From contig CANQDQ010000005.1 of the NCBI GenBank assembly GCA_947593515.1, forward strand, positions 1-64,000: a stretch of 64,000 nucleotides of DNA, written 5' to 3'. Within the stretch, counting starts at the first letter, position 1. Every line of letters starts with the position of its first letter. Both the position numbers and the translations under genes were made by a program. Shown here piece after piece: positions 1 to 6,931 of the stretch. Under the pieces are notes generated by a model that ran no database searches, was not told where the DNA came from, and was given only the letters and a program-made list of their open reading frames with translations. The stretch is from an uncultured Bacteroidales bacterium (lineage in GTDB: Bacteria; Bacteroidota; Bacteroidia; Bacteroidales; UBA11471).

Positions 1-710
1 ACATGGCTGATGTCACCGTTGCCCTTGTCCTTTTCTACCTGCAATACGGTTTCCGCCTTGTTGTTCAACTCCGTACCGATATGCCCTCTCGCATTCTCAT
101 CCCCCTTGTTCTGATGCAGTATCGTATGGATGTGTATCTGCCTGTCGTCCGTCCACTGCATCAGTTTGGATATGATGCGTGTGGATTCACCGGGGCTGTT
201 GATGTCGTACACCATATCACGGATGCCGTCTATGATTACAAGACCAATGTCGGGAGTGTTGTAGATAGCCTGTTCTACAATCCTGATACGTTGCTCAGGC
301 GTGTATTTTCTCAAAGCGAGAAATTCAAGGTTCTCATTGTCCCTGTCATCTGGCAAGCCGGCCATCCGCAAAATGCGTGTCATGACTTTCAGGCAATGGT
401 AAGGGCTTTGCTCTGTATCAACATAAAGCACTTTCCGCTTATCTTCCGGCAGTTCCGCCACATACCGCAACACTGTGCCGTTCTTCAATGCGGCGGCTAC
501 GATAGCCGATACATTGAATGTCTTTTTACTTTTGGCTTTGCCGATGGATGCGCTGAAATTGCCCAATGTCCCAATGACAGAACCATGTACTTTGAGGATT
601 TCAGGTGCTTTCTCATAACTTTTCGACAGGCTCAAACGTGAGGCTTGCCAAAGGATAATGGCTTCTTCTGCCGATATGTCCTTAGTCTCTTTAATATAGT
701 CCATAGCCAT
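1..710 (-). CDS. RepA-like / AAA-family ATPase of a Bacteroidales mobile element (3' end truncated by window edge)
   Basis: Reverse-strand reading from ATG at 710 gives MAMDYIKETKDISAEEAIILWQASRLSLSKSYEKAPEILKVHGSVIGTLGNFSASIGKAKSKKTFNVSAIVAAALKNG...VLYVDTEQSPYHCLKVMTRIL...IGLVIIDGIRDMVYDINSPGES; Walker-A-like GKAKSKKT and Walker-B-like LVIIDGI. The + strand ORF 3..641 is its antisense. Confidence 0.75.
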   Translation of the reverse strand, partial: MAMDYIKETKDISAEEAIILWQASRLSLSKSYEKAPEILKVHGSVIGTLGNFSASIGKAKSKKTFNVSAIVAAALKNGTVLRYVAELPEDKRKVLYVDTEQSPYHCLKVMTRILRMAGLPDDRDNENLEFLALRKYTPEQRIRIVEQAIYNTPDIGLVIIDGIRDMVYDINSPGESTRIISKLMQWTDDRQIHIHTILHQNKGDENARGHIGTELNNKAETVLQVEKDKGNGDISH

Positions 711-718
711 GCCTCCCG

Positions 719-1027
719 TTATTTTCGTCCTCCTGTTTTCTTCCCGGCCAGTTCAAGGGCAAGCTCCACATCTACGATAATCTTGCGACCTATCTGGGTG
801 ATTGCCTTGTCAATCTTTCCGCTTTTCTTGATGCGGTTGGCGGTGGGCAGGCTGCACCCGAACAGTTTGGCAATGCCCAGTATTCCGTACACATACTTCC
901 TTTCTGTGTCCGTAACGGGCTGTGGCTGCATTTCCGTTTGACCGGAAGCGTGCTTGCTTAAGAATATGAACTCTTCGCCTGTCATCTGCCAGACGGGTTT
1001 TGATAATAACTCTTGAAGATTTGTCAT
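719..1027 (-). CDS. DUF3853-like small DNA-binding/helix-turn-helix protein
   Basis: 102 aa ORF directly upstream of the ATPase; helix-turn-helix-like segment YGILGIAKLFGCSLPTANRIKKSGKI...GRKIIVDVELALEL. Confidence 0.7.
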   Translation of the reverse strand: MTNLQELLSKPVWQMTGEEFIFLSKHASGQTEMQPQPVTDTERKYVYGILGIAKLFGCSLPTANRIKKSGKIDKAITQIGRKIIVDVELALELAGKKTGGRK

Positions 1028-1183
1028 CGTCCAATCTATTTAGTCGTTTAACAATCAGCCCTGCGCACTGGCTGTTATTTCTGTTCTCGAACGATGCAAA
1101 ATTAGGTAGGTTTGTAAGTGGTAAGGATGTGGTTAGTGCAAATGGAATATTTTATTATTTCTTTGAATATCAGACAATAAAAA

Positions 1184-1211
1184 TACCACTCAAAAATTAA
1201 TTTGAGTGGTA
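1184..1211. terminator. Perfect 11-bp inverted repeat (TACCACTCAAA-AATTAA-TTTGAGTGGTA), probable hairpin/terminator between element genes
   Basis: Perfect inverted repeat in the intergenic gap between 1027 and 1251. Confidence 0.5.
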
Positions 1212-1250
1212 AAAGTGGTTATTTCGTAATATGTCAGGGTATATCACGGA

Positions 1251-2288
1251 TTATCGGAATATTGCGTCCATTTCTTTGGCGAACTTCTGGTTGCTGTCAC
1301 TTGGGAAATCGGAAACAGGTTCCTTGTATTTTGACTTGTAATAGTTCTCTTCAATATCCAGCATTTTGAGGATATTCTTTTTCCAATTCTCCCTGTCAAG
1401 TTTGGGCAGTTGTTCACCCATCAGGAATATCAGGTAGCAGACACGTATTTTCTCTCTCGTTTTTATTTTCAGCTTGCATTTGCCGGGGTGCAGATTCATA
1501 CAAGCATAGAAATCATATTCGGAAATATTCTCGAATTGTTCTCCTACGCAGGTCGTGTAAACGTGCGAAAGCAACTCCATGTCGAAATATTCGTGTTGTT
1601 CCTCTTTGGGTGCTTCTTCTTGCATATCGGGTTCGCTTGGCTTGGTTAGCTCTTCCGGTTTATCTTTAGCTACGGGAATATATTTTGCTAATATTTCCAT
1701 AAAATGGAAACTCAATTTATAAATATCTCCGCAGCAGTTCTCTATATATTGGAAAGCCTCTTTTCTTGCTTGCTTTTGCAATTCATAAAGCCTGTTCAGT
1801 TCTTCTTTTTCTTTCTCATATTCAGCCTTGCAGCGTTCATATTCCTTTTCGGCTTGCTTTTCTTCTTCTGCCGTATGTTCCCTGTAACCAATAAAATCAT
1901 ATCTGTTATATGCCTCGTTCAAAGGCTTGTTTAGTCTTTGTGTAACCTCCAGTTGTTCCTCTATATCAATATTATATCTATCAGCGAAATGGTAGCACAC
2001 ACGAGAAATTATCTCATCATCAAGCAATGGATATTTTTCGTAAAGCATCATGTTTTTCTCTATCTCGGCTCTTAGACTGTCGAGAATCAGAGTGTACTGT
2101 TCTTTCTGCTTGTCAAGTACCAATTCAAGGATAGCGGCTTCAAAAGCTTTTGTGTCATTGTATTGCTTGTAGAAGTTCGTGATGAATTTCTGCTTGTCAA
2201 AAGAAAAAGTATGGCTTACAATAAAGTCACTGTATATTCGGTTGAGTTCACCGTATTGGGGAATCATAATCAGTATTTCTCCTGCCAT
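1251..2288 (-). CDS. Uncharacterised mobile-element protein with central charged coiled coil
   Basis: 345 aa ORF; coiled coil AEEEKQAEKEYERCKAEYEKEKEELNRLYELQKQARKEA; 11 nt downstream of the DUF1016 gene stop, same strand. Confidence 0.75.
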   Translation of the reverse strand: MAGEILIMIPQYGELNRIYSDFIVSHTFSFDKQKFITNFYKQYNDTKAFEAAILELVLDKQKEQYTLILDSLRAEIEKNMMLYEKYPLLDDEIISRVCYHFADRYNIDIEEQLEVTQRLNKPLNEAYNRYDFIGYREHTAEEEKQAEKEYERCKAEYEKEKEELNRLYELQKQARKEAFQYIENCCGDIYKLSFHFMEILAKYIPVAKDKPEELTKPSEPDMQEEAPKEEQHEYFDMELLSHVYTTCVGEQFENISEYDFYACMNLHPGKCKLKIKTREKIRVCYLIFLMGEQLPKLDRENWKKNILKMLDIEENYYKSKYKEPVSDFPSDSNQKFAKEMDAIFR

Positions 2289-2299
2289 ATATCTTGGGT

Positions 2300-3589
2300 T
2301 TATGGATTTTTGTCTTTATCAAGAAAGGAAGCCAGTTCTTCTTCCACTTCTTCTATACTTGGCAGAGCCGATTTTAAGTTTTCAGGTATAGCCTTGCTCA
2401 GTTGGTAATCGCTGATGCCTATCGGCTGGTCATAGCCTGTCAATGCGTATTGTGCTACAACTTCGTCTTTTCCCTTGCACAGCAACAACCCGATAGTCTT
2501 GTTGTCATTCTCTCCCCTCAGTTTATCATCCACCACATTGATGTAGAAGTTCAGTTGTCCTGCATACTCCGGTTTGAATGGGGTAGCCTTTAATTCTACC
2601 ACGATATATGCGTGCAACGGAATGGAATATAGAATCAGGTCGGCAAAGAAATCGCTGTTTCCGACTTGGAAGTGCTTCTGCCGGGCAACGAAGGCAAAAC
2701 CGTTGCCCATTTCCAACAGGTAGCGGGTAACGTGTTTCACCAGCTGTTCTTCAATATCCCTTTCGTCTGCTTTTTCTTTGGCTCCTGCCAAATCAAAGAT
2801 GTACGGGTCTTTGAGTAGGTAATTGGCAAGGTCGCTTTGTGGAGCCGGAAGTGTGGTCGTGAAATTGTTTACCTTGTTGTTGCTGATTTGTCGGCTATAC
2901 AAATCACTGTCAATTTGCATTTTCAATACATTGCTGCTCCATCCCATTTCCACAGACTGCTTCATGTACCAGTAGCTTAGACCTAAAGGTAGCGAACTGT
3001 CAAGTATAGTCATTTGGCTTGTCCAGTTTATTTTGGCTATAGGAGAGGTCAAGAAAACTTCTTCTATTTCCCTGATTCCCATCCTGTAAATGGCAGACAC
3101 GGTTTTTCCCACATCTTCAAATTGCGCAGGAACTTCCTGCGTAATTGCTAATGATTGACAATCAATCGATTGTATTTGCGCAGTAAGTTCCTGCGTAAAT
3201 TGCTTGTCATTCAGTTTTAATACTTCATTGGTCACACTCTGTATGGTTGGGACAGACAGGCTTGCATCTGTTTCTATGAAACTTTGCAACGCTCTTAAAG
3301 GATATGCTTTTGCAAACTGGCACATATAGGTAAGGTTACGTTCCGAATAGCCTTTCTTTTCAGGGTAATGCAGTCGGATAGCCTTTGCCAACTGCTTGAT
3401 GATTTTGCTTCCCCATCCGTGCAGCTGCTGGTGATAAAGGATGTAATTGCCTATCTTCCAGTAATGGAACAGCATTTGTGCATTGGCTGCAACAATCAGC
3501 CTTACTTGTGCCTGTTCTATTTCCGAACCGACCGCTTGTATGAATGCATCAAAATTCGTTTTCTCTATGTTGGATTCCTTGTTGCTCAT
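2300..3589 (-). CDS. DUF1016 (YhcG-type) PDDEXK nuclease domain-containing protein
   Basis: N-terminal segment RLIVAANAQMLFHYWKIGNYILYHQQLHGWGSKIIKQLAKAI; C-terminal PD-(D/E)XK-like GNSDFFADLILYSIPLHAYIVVELKATPFKPEYAGQLNFYINVVD. Confidence 0.88.
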   Translation of the reverse strand: MSNKESNIEKTNFDAFIQAVGSEIEQAQVRLIVAANAQMLFHYWKIGNYILYHQQLHGWGSKIIKQLAKAIRLHYPEKKGYSERNLTYMCQFAKAYPLRALQSFIETDASLSVPTIQSVTNEVLKLNDKQFTQELTAQIQSIDCQSLAITQEVPAQFEDVGKTVSAIYRMGIREIEEVFLTSPIAKINWTSQMTILDSSLPLGLSYWYMKQSVEMGWSSNVLKMQIDSDLYSRQISNNKVNNFTTTLPAPQSDLANYLLKDPYIFDLAGAKEKADERDIEEQLVKHVTRYLLEMGNGFAFVARQKHFQVGNSDFFADLILYSIPLHAYIVVELKATPFKPEYAGQLNFYINVVDDKLRGENDNKTIGLLLCKGKDEVVAQYALTGYDQPIGISDYQLSKAIPENLKSALPSIEEVEEELASFLDKDKNP

Positions 3590-3652
3590 ATTGTGATGAT
3601 AATTTCTACAAATATAGTCATTGGTAACTATCTATGAAACTGTTTGATACTT

Positions 3653-4936
3653 TTATAGTTGATTAAACTTGTTCATGGCATTTGCCTTAATATCATCCGC
3701 TATGTCAATGTAGGGTTTCATAGCTTTGTAGTCGCTGTGTCCCGTCCATTTCATGACCACCTGTGCCGGGATTCCGAGAGCCAGCGCATTGCAGATGAAT
3801 GTCCTTCTTCCTGCATGGGTACTGAGCAAAGCGTATTTGGGTGTGACTTCATCAATACGTTCATTTCCCTTGTAGTAGGTTTCCCGTACAGGCTCGTTGA
3901 TTTCTGCCAGTTCGCCCAGCTCTTTCAGGTAATCGTTCATCTTCTGGTTGCTGATGACGGGCAGAGCCATGTAATTCTCGAAATGGATGTCCTTGTATTT
4001 GTCCAGTATGGCTTTGCTGTATTTGTTCAGTTCAATCGTCAGGCTGTCGGCAGTCTTGACTGTGGTTATTTCGATGTGGTCGGACTTCACATCGCTTCTT
4101 TTCAGATTGCGAACATCCGAATACCGCAAACTCGTAAAGCAGCAGAACAGGAAAACATCACGCACACGTTCCAGGTATTGCTTATCCTTGGGTATCTGGT
4201 AGTCTTTCAGCTTGTTCAGTTCATCCCAAGTCAGGAAGATTACTTTTTTCGAGGTGGTTTTCAGTTTCGGTTTGAACGTATCGTATGCAATGTTCTGATG
4301 ATGTCCTTTCTTGAAGCTCCAGCGCAGGAACCATTTGAGGAATCCCATTTGCTTGCCGATGGTGCTGTTTCTCATATCCTTGGTGTCACGCAGGAAGTTG
4401 ACGTATTCGTTCAATCCAAACTCGTTGAAATAGTTGAACGTTGCATCCTCCTTGAACTCTTTGAGGTGGTTCCTCACTGCTGCAAATTTTTCATAGGTGG
4501 ATGCCGTCCAGTTATTCTGGTTACCGCACTCTTTTACAAACTCATCGAACACCTCCCAAAAGCTGACAGGGGCTTCTTCCGGCTGTTCTTCGCTGGTGTC
4601 TTTCATTCTCATGTTGAAAGCTTCCTTCAACTGTTGGGTCGTTGGCATGACCTCCTGCACCTCAAATTCCTTGAAAATATTCTGGATTTCGGCATAGTAT
4701 TTCAGCAAGTCCGTATTGATTTCGGCTGCACTTTGCTTTAGCTTGTTGGTACATCCGTTCTTTACCCGCTGCTTATCTGCATCCCATTTGGCTACGTCAA
4801 TCCGGTAGCCCGTTGTAAACTCGATGCGTTGGCTGGCAAAGATGACACGCATACGGATGGGTACGTTCTCTACGATTGGCACACCGTTCTTTTTCCGGCT
4901 CTCCAATGCAAAAATGATGTTGCGCTTGATATTCAT
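3653..4936 (-). CDS. Tyrosine-type site-specific integrase (phage integrase SAM-like)
   Basis: Catalytic-type motifs CFTSLRYSDVRNL, HAGRRTFICNALALGIPAQVVMKWTGHSDYKAMKPYIDI; internal start MNIKRNIIFALESRKKNGVPIVENVPIRMRVIF at 4936 preferred over the ORF start 4978. Confidence 0.92.
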   Translation of the reverse strand: MNIKRNIIFALESRKKNGVPIVENVPIRMRVIFASQRIEFTTGYRIDVAKWDADKQRVKNGCTNKLKQSAAEINTDLLKYYAEIQNIFKEFEVQEVMPTTQQLKEAFNMRMKDTSEEQPEEAPVSFWEVFDEFVKECGNQNNWTASTYEKFAAVRNHLKEFKEDATFNYFNEFGLNEYVNFLRDTKDMRNSTIGKQMGFLKWFLRWSFKKGHHQNIAYDTFKPKLKTTSKKVIFLTWDELNKLKDYQIPKDKQYLERVRDVFLFCCFTSLRYSDVRNLKRSDVKSDHIEITTVKTADSLTIELNKYSKAILDKYKDIHFENYMALPVISNQKMNDYLKELGELAEINEPVRETYYKGNERIDEVTPKYALLSTHAGRRTFICNALALGIPAQVVMKWTGHSDYKAMKPYIDIADDIKANAMNKFNQL

Positions 4937-4980
4937 AATTGGGTGCGTTTGAAATTCTACACCCAAATATACACCCAATT
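4937..4980. promoter_or_regulatory. Repeat cluster upstream of integrase (candidate arm-type/operator sites)
   Basis: TACACCCAA at 4958-4966 and 4970-4978 (direct), plus inverted AATTGGGTG at 4937-4945 pairing with CACCCAATT 4972-4980. Confidence 0.45.
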
Positions 4981-5086
4981 ATTGAGATAGCAAAAGACAT
5001 TTAGAAACATTTAGTTTTACTCTATGTTGTAATTTGCACTTGATTATCAGCCGTTTGCAGTTTTATGATATTCTGTGAAAGTATAA

Positions 5087-5110
5087 GTTCGAGAGCCTGT
5101 CTCTCCGCCA
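5087..5110 (+). other. tRNA-3'-end-like sequence, candidate att site of the integrative element
   Basis: GTTCGAGAGCCTGTCTCTCCGCCA: TTCGA T-loop motif followed by a possible acceptor 3' strand and CCA; no matching 5' half precedes it; lies 151 nt beyond the integrase start. Confidence 0.45.
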
Positions 5111-5166
5111 ATACGGCAGATAGTAAATTAATCGACGCTAAAAAATCGCAAAATTATTGTTATTGT

Positions 5167-5197
5167 TTTGTCAATTCAGAAGAATCGACTATTTTTG
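5167..5197 (+). promoter_or_regulatory. Bacteroidota-type promoter (TTTG - 19 nt - TATTTTTG)
   Basis: TTTG 5167-5170 and TATTTTTG 5190-5197, matching the TTTG/TAnnTTTG consensus with 19-nt spacing. Confidence 0.65.
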
Positions 5198-5255
5198 TAA
5201 TGAATAGCGGCAGACGCGTAAAGTAAGATTTCGTAAACGTTTTTGCCTAACTTGT

Positions 5256-6146
5256 ATGGAAATAAAAATAGAAGCCAATATCAAGGATAATCGAATGTCT
5301 GACGGATTATTCAATGCAATGACGGTAATCCATCAAATTAATAATCTGCCGGAAGAAAGCATAAATCTCGATTTTTCGGGCGTTAAATTCGTTACACCTT
5401 TGTATGTTTTGCCATTGGTCATATATCTACATGGTTGCGGACGAAATATAACGATTGCCAACGAAAATAATTATTTACAAACCATACTGTTCTCGCAAGG
5501 TTTGCAACCGGACAAGATGCGCAGAAGCGAATTTCTTGCCATCATGGAAAAATATTCGTTGAAAACATATACCCCTATTATAAGTTTTCCGGCGACAAAA
5601 GAGCGTGATGATGAGAAAGATGCAATCATATCGACGGTGGAATCTATCATTGCACGGCAATTGAATTTAAGTACGAATATTGTAACAGGAATCAAATATA
5701 TATTGGGCGAATGTGTGGATAATATAATTCAGCACGCCAATTCGGAACGGGGTTATATTATTGCACAGTCTTATCCGACAAAAAAGTATCTCGATATTTG
5801 TATTGCAGATAATGGTATTACCTTATTAGGCAGTTATAAAGCGGCAGCCAACAATGAAATCAAAACCGATATCGACGCCATACAGGCTGCCAACAGGGGT
5901 GTTTCGACTAAAAATCTTCCGAATGCCGAGAATCGGGGATACGGTATCATAACGTCGAAAAAAATGTTGATAAAAGGTTTGAGCGGAACTTTCGTCATGA
6001 TGTCGGGAAATTCCGTGTATCTTTACAATGATTCTTTCGACACGTTTATCGAGATGCCGCAAGAAATTCGCTGGCAAGGAACTATAATCGGTTTGCGAAT
6101 ACCGTACAATAATAAGTCGTTCCAATATATTCATTATGTCGAATAA
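5256..6146 (+). CDS. STAS-like domain + GHKL/HATPase domain protein
   Basis: N-term INLDFSGVKFVTPLYVLPLVIYLHGCGRNI (STAS-like); N-box ECVDNIIQHA; G1-like IADNG; G2-like NRGYGIITSKKM. Confidence 0.78.
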   Translation: MEIKIEANIKDNRMSDGLFNAMTVIHQINNLPEESINLDFSGVKFVTPLYVLPLVIYLHGCGRNITIANENNYLQTILFSQGLQPDKMRRSEFLAIMEKYSLKTYTPIISFPATKERDDEKDAIISTVESIIARQLNLSTNIVTGIKYILGECVDNIIQHANSERGYIIAQSYPTKKYLDICIADNGITLLGSYKAAANNEIKTDIDAIQAANRGVSTKNLPNAENRGYGIITSKKMLIKGLSGTFVMMSGNSVYLYNDSFDTFIEMPQEIRWQGTIIGLRIPYNNKSFQYIHYVE

Positions 6147-6164
6147 TTATAGTAGCTTTGCGAT

Positions 6165-6524
6165 ATGAAACCAACAGTTATTGATATAACGACCGTATTA
6201 AGTCCGGAACTTAAATCGAGATTTGCCGTCAAGGATTTGTTTCTGTTTATTCAGAATACGGGCAGTCGATCTGTAACCGTCGATTTTTCCGGTGTAAAGT
6301 TTGCCACAAGAAGTTTCATCGACGAATATTACAACACTATTGTAAAGGGGGCAGCATCTTCCATTCGGATTGAAACGATAAATATACCGGAAGATATTCA
6401 AATGATTTTCACGGCGGTGGAACGGACGCAGAATAAAACGAAAAGTGCCCGGTCGAAAAGCGGTGTGATAAAGTGCCGGACATTTGTCGATGTGCAGCGA
6501 GTGTTTAGTGATCTGCCTTTATAA
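6165..6524 (+). CDS. DUF4325-like STAS-family protein
   Basis: 119 aa; VTVDFSGVKFATRSFIDEYYNTIV resembles the DUF4325 motif; 18-nt gap from the HATPase gene. Confidence 0.75.
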   Translation: MKPTVIDITTVLSPELKSRFAVKDLFLFIQNTGSRSVTVDFSGVKFATRSFIDEYYNTIVKGAASSIRIETINIPEDIQMIFTAVERTQNKTKSARSKSGVIKCRTFVDVQRVFSDLPL

Positions 6525-6558
6525 GAAAAAGTAGTAAAGAAATATTGGCTGTTTAGCC

Positions 6559-6744
6559 TTGACTACCACTCTTGTGTTCCTGACCTCCTGTAAAGATGAC
6601 GACGCTCCAAGTATCGAAGAGGAGAGTGCGCTCGAGAACCCGACTTCGCCCGAAGCCGCTTTCGACGAACGTGTTGCATATCCGTACACGGCAGCGGCAG
6701 TTCGGTGTTATGACGTTGCAGGGGTTAATTGTGTGGAGAAATGA
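6559..6744 (+). pseudogene. Short lipoprotein-like remnant
   Basis: TTG-start ORF TTTLVFLTSCKDDDAPSIEEESALENP... resembles a lipobox followed by an acidic linker, but has no full signal peptide and stops after 61 aa. Confidence 0.35.
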
Positions 6745-6835
6745 GAACTCGAATTCATACCGTCCATATGAGATAACGGATAGGTCGAGAGTCCCAGCTT
6801 TTTTTAGTTTTATTTCAAAATAGTTTTCCGGTAAT

Positions 6836-6866
6836 TTTGACGGAACGATTTTTTCTTGTAATTTTG
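6836..6866 (+). promoter_or_regulatory. Bacteroidota-type promoter for the polysaccharide export gene
   Basis: TTTG 6836-6839, TAATTTTG 6859-6866, 19-nt spacing. Confidence 0.6.
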
Positions 6867-6931
6867 TGCACGATTTTTATGGGAAAGAGCGAGAGAACGT
6901 TTATCTTAGAATGAAAAACAATAGTTGATTT

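Noticed and set aside
3-641. + strand 212-aa ORF
   Set aside because: Antisense to the RepA-like ATPase, whose minus-strand reading has recognisable motifs.
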